DNA from: Novosphingobium resinovorum
GTDB taxonomy: Bacteria; Pseudomonadota; Alphaproteobacteria; Sphingomonadales; Sphingomonadaceae
Direction of reading: 5' to 3'
Assembly (NCBI RefSeq): GCF_001742225.1
Contig: NZ_CP017075.1
Location: forward strand, 2,418,001-2,482,000
DNA: 64,000 nucleotides
A program made the position numbers and the translations under genes. The notes under the pieces were generated by a model, which saw only the letters and a list, made by a program, of their open reading frames with translations, was not told the DNA's origin and made no database searches. Below are positions 1 to 7,607 of the stretch, piece by piece (the stretch's first letter is position 1; the number at the start of each line of letters is the position of its first letter).

Positions 1-128
1 TAATTGAGACGCCACAGCTTCGTGCCGTTGGGTCGGACAAGAAGATAGAGACCACCGCCGTCGGATAGCTTATAATCCCGCTCGCGCGGTTTGGCGCTGG
101 CGACGGTCGTGGCAAAAAGGGTGGCCAT
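1..128 (-). CDS. Tyrosine recombinase/integrase, N-terminal fragment (runs off the window)
   Basis: Reading leftward from the ATG at 126-128, the frame stays open to base 1 and gives about 42 residues. They contain KLSDGGGLYLLV, then a PNG-x-KLWRL stretch. This is the N-terminal arm-DNA-binding (DUF4102-type) domain of P4-like tyrosine integrases, which catalyse site-specific insertion of genomic islands. The gene faces away from tRNA-Leu, about 165 bp from the tRNA 3' end, the usual arrangement for an island inserted in a tRNA. The catalytic domain lies outside the window, so activity cannot be judged. It differs from the broken integrase near guaA. Confidence 0.85.
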   Translation of the reverse strand, partial: MATLFATTVASAKPRERDYKLSDGGGLYLLVRPNGTKLWRLN

Positions 129-131
129 GAA

Positions 132-165
132 GGTATCGTCCTAGCAAAGGACGAAAATCGATACC
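132..165. promoter_or_regulatory. Nested inverted repeats upstream of the integrase
   Basis: GGTATCG (132-138) is mirrored by CGATACC (159-165). Inside it GTCCT (138-142) is mirrored by AGGAC (148-152). The element begins 4 bp upstream of the integrase start, so it may be an operator or a leader hairpin controlling integrase expression. This role is inferred from position only. Confidence 0.4.
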
Positions 166-175
166 CTCGGATATA

Positions 176-214
176 CCCGAATTGTTCCCGATTGGTGCCG
201 AATTCGCCCGGATT
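176..214. repeat. Four CCCGAATT-like repeats phased about 10-11 bp apart
   Basis: CCCGAATT (176), CCCGATT (187), GCCGAATT (197) and CCCGGATT (207) follow each other at roughly one helical turn. They lie between the integrase start and the tRNA 3' end, where arm-type integrase or excisionase binding sites are expected. No protein is known to bind them; the role is inferred. Confidence 0.4.
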
Positions 215-258
215 TGAGCGGACGATCATAACACGAAAAGTGGCGGATTTCAGCCCCT

Positions 259-284
259 CTCCGGACGTCCGTGGACGTCCGGAG
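259..284. terminator. Perfect 12-bp palindromic hairpin just past tRNA-Leu
   Basis: CTCCGGACGTCC (259-270), a 2-nt spacer, and GGACGTCCGGAG (273-284) form a perfect GC-rich stem 9 bp beyond the tRNA 3' end. It could terminate or process the tRNA transcript, although no run of T follows in the leftward direction. It could also be a recombination-protein site, because it sits at the integration junction. Confidence 0.45.
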
Positions 285-293
285 GAGAACAAA

Positions 294-380
294 TGGTGCC
301 CAGAAGAGGACTCGAACCTCCACGCCCTTGCGAGCGCCAGCACCTGAAGCTGGTGCGTCTACCAATTCCGCCATCTGGGC
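294..380 (-). tRNA. tRNA-Leu (anticodon CAG)
   Basis: On the minus strand the sequence folds as an 87-nt class II tRNA. The acceptor stem is GCCCAGA/TCTGGGC. The D region contains the usual GGTAGACGC. The anticodon stem CCAGC/GCTGG encloses loop TTCAGGT with anticodon CAG. A long variable arm is followed by the T arm with GTTCGAGTC, and CCA is encoded at 294-296. It reads CUG leucine codons. Its 3' end faces the integrase, so it is the likely insertion target of an element lying left of the window. Confidence 0.97.
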
Positions 381-631
381 ACTTTAGCGAGGGGGCGAAG
401 CGCCGTCCCCGCTGGGTAGGAGGGCGCCTCTAAGGGGCCGTCGAAGTCTTGTCAACACCATCCGATGCAACATTTTTCATTTCGGGAATTTATATATTCA
501 CAGCGGCCGCCGGACAGCTCAGGCCAACTGCCCGGTTGCCCCGTTCCCGGGCTTGTGGCAGGGGCGCAGATGCATGTGCTGCAGCGCGGGACACGTCGAG
601 CGCAGCGCGACCTGAAGGACCGAGCCAGACC

Positions 632-1585
632 ATGACCACCGACCCTCTCTCCGGCAAGATCGTCACCATTCTGGGGGGCAGCGGCTTCGTCGGCCGCCAC
701 CTCGCGCAGGAACTGCTCGCGCGCGGCGCGCGGCTGCGTATCGCCAGCCGTCACCCCAAGAAGGCCTTCGCCATCAAGCCGCTGGGCAACCTGGGCCAGG
801 TGCAGTTCGCCGGCGTCGATGTGACCAAGGCCGACACGGTTGCCACCGTACTTGCCGGGTCGGATGCGGTGGTGAACCTCGTGGGTGCTTTTGCGGGGAA
901 CCTCGATGCCCTGCAGGGCAAGGGCGCGGGCGACATCGCTGCTGCAGCCAAGGCTGCGGGCGCTGCCGCCTTCGTGCATGTCTCGGCAATAGGCGCGGAT
1001 GCCGGGTCGGAAGTCGCATATGCCCGTACCAAGGCCGAAGGCGAAGCCGCCGTGCTGGCCGCATTCCCAACCGCGACGATCGTGCGCCCCTCGCTGATGT
1101 TCGGGCCGGACGATAATTTCGTCAACATGTTCGGAGAACTGATCTCGCGGTTGCCCGCCCTGCCGGTCTTCGCCCCGGAGGCGAAGCTGCAGCCCGTTTT
1201 CGTCGATGACGTGGCCGTGGCAATCGCCAATGCGCTGGGCCGCGCGGACGCACAGGGCAAGACGTTCGAGCTCGCCGGGCCGGAAGTCGTCACCATGCTC
1301 GAACTTAACGAGCGTATCGCCAAGGCACAGGGCCGCTCGCGAGGCTTCGCCCAGTTGCCGGATGCAGTGTCCGGCCTCATAGCGGCGGCGACCGGCTGGC
1401 TGCCCGGCGCCCCGATCACCACCGACCAGTTCAAGCTGCTCCAGGCCGGCAGCGTGGCAAGCGGCTCGGCTCCGGGCATCGGCGGACTCGGCGTCACGCC
1501 GCGGCCTCTCGGCCTGTTCCTCGACCGCTGGATGGTGCGTTTCCGCAAGCACGGTCGCTTCGGCGCCAAGACTGCGAACGCCTGA
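632..1585 (+). CDS. NAD(P)-binding epimerase-like protein, complex I NDUFA9-type
   Basis: The 317-residue protein opens with a Rossmann nucleotide-binding motif, GGSGFVGRHL (about residues 14-23), followed by DVTKAD and the VHVSAIGAD strand typical of atypical SDR proteins related to the NDUFA9 subunit of complex I. In alphaproteobacteria this family is usually annotated as NADH dehydrogenase or NAD-dependent epimerase; the substrate is not known. The ATG at 632 was chosen because the fold starts right after it. The frame extends upstream to 449, but that extension has no homologous look. The gene stands alone, 250 bp past the tRNA. Confidence 0.85.
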   Translation: MTTDPLSGKIVTILGGSGFVGRHLAQELLARGARLRIASRHPKKAFAIKPLGNLGQVQFAGVDVTKADTVATVLAGSDAVVNLVGAFAGNLDALQGKGAGDIAAAAKAAGAAAFVHVSAIGADAGSEVAYARTKAEGEAAVLAAFPTATIVRPSLMFGPDDNFVNMFGELISRLPALPVFAPEAKLQPVFVDDVAVAIANALGRADAQGKTFELAGPEVVTMLELNERIAKAQGRSRGFAQLPDAVSGLIAAATGWLPGAPITTDQFKLLQAGSVASGSAPGIGGLGVTPRPLGLFLDRWMVRFRKHGRFGAKTANA

Positions 1586-1703
1586 CCAACGAGCTTCGAT
1601 TCGCGCTCGCCAAGACCCTGCCGGCCGGAACCCTCAGGCAGGCGGGGTTTTGTGTCTATGCCTCCGGGGCGACCCCCGCCCCGCAGCGAGAGGAGCACGC
1701 GCC

Positions 1704-1943
1704 ATGACTACCACCGACACCGCCTGGACGACGCAGCAGGGCACGATCCGCAAGGGCATGAAGGTGATCGCAGCGGACGGGGTCGTCATAGGTACCGTCG
1801 CCGCGCTGGAAGGCGAGGAACTGATGCTGGAGGGCGGCTCTCACGATTTCGTCGCGATCACGCAGATCGACGGGATAAGCGCCGACGCGGTGCTCCTGTC
1901 CGACCGGGGCGACGCCACCTTCGGCCTCGGTGCCACCCCCTGA
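1704..1943 (+). CDS. Small DUF2171-like (PRC-barrel-like) protein
   Basis: This 79-residue protein contains a KVIAADGVVIGTVAALEG strand pair, a pattern of small beta-barrel DUF2171 proteins. These often resemble PRC-barrels and are linked with stress in sphingomonads, but their function is unknown. A GAGAGGAG ribosome binding site at about 1688-1695 fits the ATG at 1704 better than upstream starts. It is followed 106 bp later by a second protein of the same type, suggesting an old tandem duplication. Confidence 0.7.
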   Translation: MTTTDTAWTTQQGTIRKGMKVIAADGVVIGTVAALEGEELMLEGGSHDFVAITQIDGISADAVLLSDRGDATFGLGATP

Positions 1944-2049
1944 ACGACCCGAATTGACGAGCCGTTTCCGGGCCGGGACGAACGACCGGAACGACTTTCC
2001 AGCTTGCGCCGTTTCCCCATCATACCCCCCGAGATGATGGAGATACACC

Positions 2050-2277
2050 ATGTTCGAGAAGCTGCGCGTGCGTGAGCACATGGAAGTTACGACCAGCACC
2101 GGTCAGCACGTCGGGACTATCGACGAGGTGAAGGACGACCAGATCAAGCTGACCCGTTCGGACAGTTCCGATGGTGCACATCACTACATCGCGTTCGAGA
2201 ACGTCGACAAGATCGAGGATAATCGCGTTTACCTCAAGCAAGGTACGCCGATCCCGATGGGCGTCGGCGCCAACTGA
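2050..2277 (+). CDS. DUF2171 family protein
   Basis: The 75-residue protein has the form EHMEVTTSTGQHVGTIDEV then DDQIKLTRSD, with VDKIEDNRVYL near the end, which is characteristic of DUF2171. It probably folds as a small beta barrel and is cytoplasmic, as no signal peptide is seen. A GGAGATACACC stretch precedes the ATG. Two strong hairpins directly follow the stop, so this gene and perhaps the one before it form a short transcription unit. The molecular role is unknown. Confidence 0.8.
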   Translation: MFEKLRVREHMEVTTSTGQHVGTIDEVKDDQIKLTRSDSSDGAHHYIAFENVDKIEDNRVYLKQGTPIPMGVGAN

Positions 2278-2294
2278 TCCAAGACCACCGAGCC

Positions 2295-2362
2295 GGCAGT
2301 GCGTACCCCCTCGCGCACTGCCTTGCGAGACCCCGGCTTTCCTGACGGAAGGCCGGGGTTTT
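2295..2362 (+). terminator. Tandem hairpins; the second is a rho-independent terminator
   Basis: The first stem is GGCAGTGCG (2295-2303) with CGCACTGCC (2314-2322). The second is a 12-bp stem with one G-T pair (2331-2342 with 2347-2358), followed by TTTT. Together they close the DUF2171 transcription unit. Confidence 0.8.
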
Positions 2363-2504
2363 CCTATTCGGACAATCCGGCGCAGCACATCCCCTCGGCG
2401 ATGCCTTGCCCGTTATGATCCATAGTGAATAGCATCTCTTCCCAGCTTCCGGCACAGCTGATAGTCGGAACATCAACAAAAAACGGATGCAAGGGGAGGA
2501 CGGC

Positions 2505-4925
2505 GTGGTCTCTGGCCTGGGAAAGATCGCTGTACCACTAGCGTTGACGTCGATGCTATTTGCGCTGTCTTCATGCAATCGCCCCGCTCAGCCGATAGAG
2601 GAACAGACCGTCGTTGACCCGGACGAATGGCCGAGTTGGGGTCGGACGGGAACCGAGACGCATTATTCGCCGCTCGAGGAGATCGATACCGGCAATGTCT
2701 CCGGCCTGAAGCTGGCCTGGCACTTCGACCTCGAGCCGGGCTACACGCCCACGACGCCGCTGATGGCGGAGGGGAAGGTCTTCATCACCACCGGCCATTC
2801 GCACATCCGCGCACTCGACGCCGTCACTGGCAAACAGCTGTGGGAATACGACGGCGGCACGCGCGAGCGGGCGAAGACGGCGCTGCAGATGTCGTGGGGC
2901 AGCAAGGGCATCGCCTATGATGCGGGACATGTCTTCCTCGTCACGACGGACGGCTATGTGGTCTCGCTCGATGCGAAGACCGGCCGGGAGACCTGGAAGA
3001 CGATGGACTTCCCCGACAATGCCCCGCGCAATGCCAATGGTCCGCCGCGCGTATTCGGCGGCAAGGTGATTACCGGCTTCGGTGGCGGCGACATCAGCCC
3101 GGCGCGCGGCTTCGTCAGCGCCTACGACGCGAAGACCGGCAAGCTGTCGTGGCGCTTCTACACCACGCCCGGCGACGAGGTGACGCCCGCCAACCGCAAG
3201 GCAGAAGAGGTCATGCGGGGGACATGGCCGGGCGGGTGGAAGAACCCCGACGGCACCCGGCGCGGTGGCGGCGGAACGGCGTGGAACGCCTTTGCCTATG
3301 ATGCGCAGCTGCGGCTGGTCTATCTCGGCGTCGGCAACGGCTTTCCCTACAACCAGAAGCTGCGCAGCCCCGGCGGCGGAGACAACCTGTTCCTCGCCTC
3401 TGTGGTGGCGGTGAACGTCGATACCGGCGAATATAAGTGGCACTACCAGCTATGCCCGGCGGAGCAGTGGGACTGCACGGCGACGTCCGACATGACGCTC
3501 GCCACGCTGTCGATCGACGGCAAGGATCGCAAGGTGCTGATGCAGGCGCCCAAGAATGGCTTCTTCTACGTGATCGACCGCGCGACCGGCCAGTTCATCT
3601 CCGCGCAGAAGATCGCCAAGGTCACTTGGGCCGAGCGCATCGATGCGAAGACCGGACGTCCTGTCGAAAATCCCGGCATCCGTTACAACGGCAAGCCCGG
3701 GCTGTTCGAGATGTGGCCGGGGCCGACCGGCGCGCATTCCTGGCAGCCGCAGGCCTACAGCCCGCAGACCGGCCTCGTCTACGTGCCGGTGATGGACATG
3801 CCCGCCCTGATCGGCGACGGCCAGAAGGGCGGCGGCGAACTCGCCGCAGGCATGGGCGTTACGCTCATCCCCGAAGTCGAACTGCCCGGCGGCCACCGCA
3901 GCTACCTCAAGGCATGGAACCCGGTCACGCAGACCGAGGCATGGCGGATCGACCTGCCCGGAACCTGGCCGGGCGGGGTCATGGCCTCGGCCGGCGGGCT
4001 GGTGTGGCAGGGCCAGATCGACGGCAAGTTCATCGCCCGCGATGCGAAGACCGGCAAGGCACTATGGTCGTACAAGACCGAGAGCCCGATCATCGGCGCA
4101 CCGATCTCCTACCGCGTGAACGGACGGCAGTACGTCACCGTGCTCACCGGCGCGGGCGGGCAAGGCGCAGGCATGCAGACGCTGGGCAATGCCGCCTATC
4201 GCACCGACTACCGCCTGCCGCGCCGCGTGCTGACGTTCGCGCTGGACGGCAAGGACACGATCCCGCCTTTCGCGGTGCCGCCGCTGGAGCCGGTTTCCGA
4301 TCTCGACTTCAGCCCAGACCTCGCGCGGGCACAAGCTGGGGCGATGCTGTTCGGCACCCGTTCGTGCATCGTATGCCACGGATGGAATGCGGTTGCGGGC
4401 GGAGCGGCGCCGGACTTGCGCTATTCGCCGGTCATCACCGACGCGGCGACCTTCCGCACGATCGTCAAGGAAGGCGGCCTCAAGCTGAACGGCATGCCGC
4501 CCTTCCCGGAGTTCACCGACGCGGAACTGGAAACCCTGCGATTCTATCTGCGCGCCCGCGCCCAGGCCGCTCCGGCCGAACGAAAGGCGCTGCTAGAAAA
4601 GGCGAAGGCCTCGAAAATCAGCAATGCAAAACCGCAGGACTTCGCAGGGCGCTGGAACGTGATCATCCAGTCGCCGATCGGCCCGCAGAAGGCGGTCATG
4701 GACCTCATCGTCAAAGGCAGCGTCGTGACCGGGAAAGTCTCGGCGGAACAAGGCACTGTCGATGTCGCCGGGGGGATCAGGGACGGCCGCGCGAAGTTCC
4801 AGGGACGTGCCTCGATGCCCATGCCGATCACCGTGAAATACGATGTAACGGTGCGGGACGGAGAGCTCGTCGGCGAAAATTCCAATGGTCCTTTTGGAAC
4901 TTTTCCCGTCTCAGGCGTTCGCTAA
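2505..4925 (+). CDS. Lipoprotein PQQ-dependent dehydrogenase with C-terminal cytochrome c (quinohemoprotein ADH-like)
   Basis: This protein of about 806 residues probably oxidises alcohols or polyols in the periplasm using PQQ, passing electrons to its own haem c. It has a signal peptide ending in a lipobox, LSSC (Cys about 24), then repeated beta-propeller blades (W-motifs such as DAKTGRETW). The active-site segment EQWDCTATSDM keeps the WD aspartate, and there is the family motif APKNGFFYVIDR. Haem is bound at CIVCH (about residue 621), with a methionine ligand likely in NGMPPF. About 100 extra residues follow the cytochrome. The vicinal Cys-Cys of classical quinohemoproteins is absent (SWGSKG instead). 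GTG 2505 lies 6 nt after AGGGGAGGA, so it is preferred to ATG 2487. No PQQ synthesis genes are nearby. Confidence 0.88.
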   Translation: MVSGLGKIAVPLALTSMLFALSSCNRPAQPIEEQTVVDPDEWPSWGRTGTETHYSPLEEIDTGNVSGLKLAWHFDLEPGYTPTTPLMAEGKVFITTGHSHIRALDAVTGKQLWEYDGGTRERAKTALQMSWGSKGIAYDAGHVFLVTTDGYVVSLDAKTGRETWKTMDFPDNAPRNANGPPRVFGGKVITGFGGGDISPARGFVSAYDAKTGKLSWRFYTTPGDEVTPANRKAEEVMRGTWPGGWKNPDGTRRGGGGTAWNAFAYDAQLRLVYLGVGNGFPYNQKLRSPGGGDNLFLASVVAVNVDTGEYKWHYQLCPAEQWDCTATSDMTLATLSIDGKDRKVLMQAPKNGFFYVIDRATGQFISAQKIAKVTWAERIDAKTGRPVENPGIRYNGKPGLFEMWPGPTGAHSWQPQAYSPQTGLVYVPVMDMPALIGDGQKGGGELAAGMGVTLIPEVELPGGHRSYLKAWNPVTQTEAWRIDLPGTWPGGVMASAGGLVWQGQIDGKFIARDAKTGKALWSYKTESPIIGAPISYRVNGRQYVTVLTGAGGQGAGMQTLGNAAYRTDYRLPRRVLTFALDGKDTIPPFAVPPLEPVSDLDFSPDLARAQAGAMLFGTRSCIVCHGWNAVAGGAAPDLRYSPVITDAATFRTIVKEGGLKLNGMPPFPEFTDAELETLRFYLRARAQAAPAERKALLEKAKASKISNAKPQDFAGRWNVIIQSPIGPQKAVMDLIVKGSVVTGKVSAEQGTVDVAGGIRDGRAKFQGRASMPMPITVKYDVTVRDGELVGENSNGPFGTFPVSGVR

Positions 4926-5037
4926 CCTAAGGATTTCCGTTCATCGGAGCGGAAGCACGACCGGCCAGAATCGAATTGTCGAACCCCGAAGGCTGGGCTT
5001 GGACGATTCCGGTCTGTTGACCGTTAGGAGAAAAACA

Positions 5038-5340
5038 ATGTCGCCCACCTTCAAGAAAATCGCTCCGGCCGTGGTCATCCTGGCCGGCTCCATGGGTCTC
5101 GGCGGCTGCGCCACCAAGGGTTTCGTGCGCGAACAGGTCGCCGTCGTGAACCAGCGCGTCGATGCGCTCGACAGCAAGCTGCAGCAGACCGACGCCACCG
5201 CGCAGGCCGCCCGCTCCGAAGCGCAGGCCGCATCCGGCCAGGCCCAGCAGAACAGCCAGCGCATCGACCAGCTCGGCGCCCGCGTCGACAGCGTCGAACA
5301 GCGCATGGCCGAAGCCCAGCGCAAGCGCGCCCGCAACTGA
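5038..5340 (+). CDS. Small coiled-coil outer-membrane lipoprotein (Lpp-like)
   Basis: This 100-residue protein has a signal peptide ending in the lipobox LGGC (Cys about 24). A long alanine/glutamine-rich helix with heptad-like spacing follows (VVNQRVDALDSKLQQ, RIDQLGARVDSVEQR), so a coiled coil is expected. Such small lipoproteins anchor or space the outer membrane from the peptidoglycan; the role is inferred. The ATG at 5038 has a TAGGAG ribosome binding site 8 nt upstream. A L,D-transpeptidase-like gene follows at 62 bp, which fits a shared envelope function. Confidence 0.8.
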   Translation: MSPTFKKIAPAVVILAGSMGLGGCATKGFVREQVAVVNQRVDALDSKLQQTDATAQAARSEAQAASGQAQQNSQRIDQLGARVDSVEQRMAEAQRKRARN

Positions 5341-5401
5341 CGCCGACTGCCCGAGCTTTCTGGCCTGATCTTCCCGGCTTGATTCGAGTACTTTGACAGC
5401 G

Positions 5402-6112
5402 ATGAGCACGGTTTCCAGGGCGCTCGCCGGACTATTTCTGACCGGCGCGGCGCTGACAGGCTCCGCTCCTGCGTGGGCGGCACAGGTTTCCCGGTCCGCG
5501 GGGCCGAAGACATCGCAGACGCAAGAAACTGCCGAACCGAGCCCGGCGATCCAGCCGCAAGACGCCACCCGCGTCGCCGACTGGATCGCCGCGTCGGGAG
5601 ATAACAACGCCCTGCCCTACGCGATCGTCGACAAGAAGGCGGCAGCGCTGCTGCTGTTCGACGCGAAGGGCAAGAAGCTCGGGCAGGTTCCCGTCCTGCT
5701 CGGCATAGCGCCGGGAGACGATGCGAGTCCGGGCATCGGCAGCAAGAACCTGTCGGAAATCGGTCCCGCCGAAAAGACGACGCCTGCCGGGAGGTTTCTT
5801 GCTCGGTTCGGCGTGGCGGCGGGCAACACGCGGGTCCTGTGGGTAGATTACGCCACCTCGGTGGCGCTTCATCCCATTCCCCGCCCCGGCAAGCCCAAGG
5901 AAAAGCGCCGCGAACGGATGCTCTCTCCCACCAGCGATGACAACCGCATCACCTTCGGCTGCATCAACGTGCCGATCGCGTTCTACACGAAGACGATCAG
6001 CCCGCTATTCCGCAAGAAAGGCGGCTACGTTTACGTCACCCCCGACGTGAAGCCGCTGGAAGAGGTGTTCCCGCGCATCCGCCTGCAGTCCTTCGCGAAT
6101 ACTGGGGGCTGA
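5402..6112 (+). CDS. L,D-transpeptidase-like (YkuD-type) periplasmic protein
   Basis: The protein has about 236 residues with a signal peptide ending near AWA, a proline-rich linker, and a C-terminal half resembling YkuD L,D-transpeptidases, which cross-link peptidoglycan through a catalytic cysteine. The supporting segments are KTTPAGRF, a histidine in SVALHPIP, and ITFGCINVP holding the presumed catalytic Cys. Classical enzymes have SHGC at that point; here it is TFGC, so the conserved Ser and His are replaced. The family fit is good, but catalysis is uncertain. ATG 5402 was chosen over an upstream TTG at 5393. Confidence 0.75.
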   Translation: MSTVSRALAGLFLTGAALTGSAPAWAAQVSRSAGPKTSQTQETAEPSPAIQPQDATRVADWIAASGDNNALPYAIVDKKAAALLLFDAKGKKLGQVPVLLGIAPGDDASPGIGSKNLSEIGPAEKTTPAGRFLARFGVAAGNTRVLWVDYATSVALHPIPRPGKPKEKRRERMLSPTSDDNRITFGCINVPIAFYTKTISPLFRKKGGYVYVTPDVKPLEEVFPRIRLQSFANTGG

Positions 6113-6144
6113 TCCCGGACGAAGCAAATCGATCGGCGCGCCCG

Positions 6145-6522
6145 CTACCTTGCCTTTTTGGCACAGGGCCAAGCCTGACGCGTCGCGGCGAAGACCAGTG
6201 CCGATCCGGCCTCCTCGCGCTTGCCCGGATTATCCTGCAGATAAGCCACCGTCACCCTGCGAAGCTGGGCGATCGTCACGTCCTCGGGGATGCAGCTCTT
6301 CATGCTGATGGTGCGACGATACGTGTTGAAGGCATCGACGCTACCCGTGATGTAGGCGATGCATTCGTAGGTGTTCTCGACATAGGCCGCGCTGCCGCGC
6401 TGCGCGGTGCAGACTTTGAGAAGCTCCTCGCCGGAATAGAAGCTGGCCTCGGCCGGGACCGGCATAACTCCCGCACCCAGCACCGCTGCCGCCATCAGGC
6501 AGACTGACTTTCCGGACTTCAT
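6145..6522 (-). CDS. Rap1a/Tai-type secreted protein
   Basis: The 125-residue protein has a signal peptide (cleavage near EAS) and a small domain with FYSGEELLKVC, then YECIAYITGSVDAF, and two later cysteines. This cysteine spacing and the C-x-AYI-x-G core match the Rap1a/Tai family, whose members include periplasmic immunity proteins against type VI amidase effectors. Many chromosomal members stand alone with no known effector. No T6SS gene or amidase is nearby, so an immunity role is not supported here. Confidence 0.7.
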   Translation of the reverse strand: MKSGKSVCLMAAAVLGAGVMPVPAEASFYSGEELLKVCTAQRGSAAYVENTYECIAYITGSVDAFNTYRRTISMKSCIPEDVTIAQLRRVTVAYLQDNPGKREEAGSALVFAATRQAWPCAKKAR

Positions 6523-6568
6523 CGCCCTTCATCTCCGAGTCATGACGGCCCATTGCCGCCTGCGGCCA

Positions 6569-7483
6569 TCAACGCGGCAAGGCGATACCCGTTCCGAGCC
6601 GCGAGCCGGGCGGGGGATAGCCCGGCGGCGTCACTCCGGTCAGCCAGATCAGGCGCCCGTGCGCGGCGTCGGGATGAATGGCGAAGCGGTCTTCCACCTC
6701 ACCGATCAGCGGCAGACCCTGACCGCGCAGCCTAGCGGCCGCGGCCGCCGCATCGCGCAGCTTGAACACAAGGTGGCAGATCCCCTTCACCTCCGCAGCG
6801 TGGTGTGCAGCGGCGGAGCCGGGTGTGCCTTCCAGCGTTTCCAGCACAGTGTCACCAATGGCAAAAGCTGCGCAGCGCGCTTCGGGAAGATCGCGTCCGC
6901 CGAGGTCCTTGCATCCCAGCTTATCCGCGAACAGCGCCTGCGCCTCTGCCAGCGTGGGCGTGCTGACGCCCACCGCCTGCAGGCCCTCGATGCCGAGCGG
7001 ATCGTCCTTCGCCGGAAACCATGCCGGATCACGGCGCGGATCGTTCGGCATGTCCTGCTTCACGATTTCCAGCCGCATCCCCAGCATCTGCCCCTTGGGC
7101 ACGAGGAAATAGTGCGCTTCCATTCCCGGATCGTAGAACCGCTTGAAACCGCGCGCGGCGAACCAGGCGTCCGCCTGCGCCAGATCACCGACCTTGAGCG
7201 CCAGCCCGATCCAGCGGCCCGGCGCGGCCGAGCGGCGCAGCATTTCGCCCAGCGGGTTGCCCTTCTCGGCGCCCCGGCCCGCGGGCGCGATCGGGATGAC
7301 CATGGTATCGCCGATCATCAGCAGCGATTCCTCGCGGTCGAGGCCCAGCTTTTCCGTCTCGGGCGTGACGCGAATCTCGTAGGCGGTCTGCGCGCCGAAC
7401 ACCTCGCGGAAGAAGGCGTCGCAAGCCGGGCGCTGCGCGTTATCGGCCAACGCCCAGCTGACGTGGACGAGAGGGAATTGCAT
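6569..7483 (-). CDS. VOC family protein (two glyoxalase-like modules)
   Basis: The 304-residue protein starts VHVSWALADN and contains two vicinal-oxygen-chelate modules: residues about 3-140, and about 150-290 (VGVSTPTLAEAQALFADKLG, then GICHLVFKLRD). VOC proteins include extradiol dioxygenases, glyoxalases and isomerases that use a metal centre; the exact reaction cannot be read. The ATG at 7483 follows GGGAGGAAACAGGCC, a good ribosome binding site. It lies in the minus-strand catabolic cluster but is cut off from the Rieske gene by a repeat A palindrome. Confidence 0.8.
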   Translation of the reverse strand: MQFPLVHVSWALADNAQRPACDAFFREVFGAQTAYEIRVTPETEKLGLDREESLLMIGDTMVIPIAPAGRGAEKGNPLGEMLRRSAAPGRWIGLALKVGDLAQADAWFAARGFKRFYDPGMEAHYFLVPKGQMLGMRLEIVKQDMPNDPRRDPAWFPAKDDPLGIEGLQAVGVSTPTLAEAQALFADKLGCKDLGGRDLPEARCAAFAIGDTVLETLEGTPGSAAAHHAAEVKGICHLVFKLRDAAAAAARLRGQGLPLIGEVEDRFAIHPDAAHGRLIWLTGVTPPGYPPPGSRLGTGIALPR

Positions 7484-7518
7484 GGCCTGTTTCCTCCCTT
7501 TGCCGCGTCTCGCGCGCA

Positions 7519-7594
7519 CGGGCTTCGACAAGCTCAGCCTGAGCGGGTTGAGGGCTTTAGATTACCCCCGCTCCCCTGAGTTTGTCGAAGCCCG
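7519..7594. repeat. Intergenic palindromic repeat, family A (copy 1)
   Basis: The left arm contains GCTTCGACAAGCTCAG and the right arm its inverted form CTGAGTTTGTCGAAGC, about 30 bp apart. The same element occurs at 22088, 36057 and 53574. It can form a long hairpin and may act as a bidirectional terminator or a REP-like element. Confidence 0.85.
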
Positions 7595-7607
7595 CTCGGG
7601 TTACACC

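Noticed and set aside
141..374. 77-codon minus-strand ORF across tRNA-Leu
   Set aside because: It is a translation of the tRNA gene itself.
449..631. N-terminal extension of the NDUFA9-like protein
   Set aside because: The extra 61 residues are low in hydrophobic order and precede the Rossmann start; ATG 632 fits the family.
2487..2504. ATG 2487 as the start of the PQQ dehydrogenase
   Set aside because: The AGGGGAGGA ribosome binding site lies after this ATG and 6 nt before GTG 2505, where the signal peptide begins.
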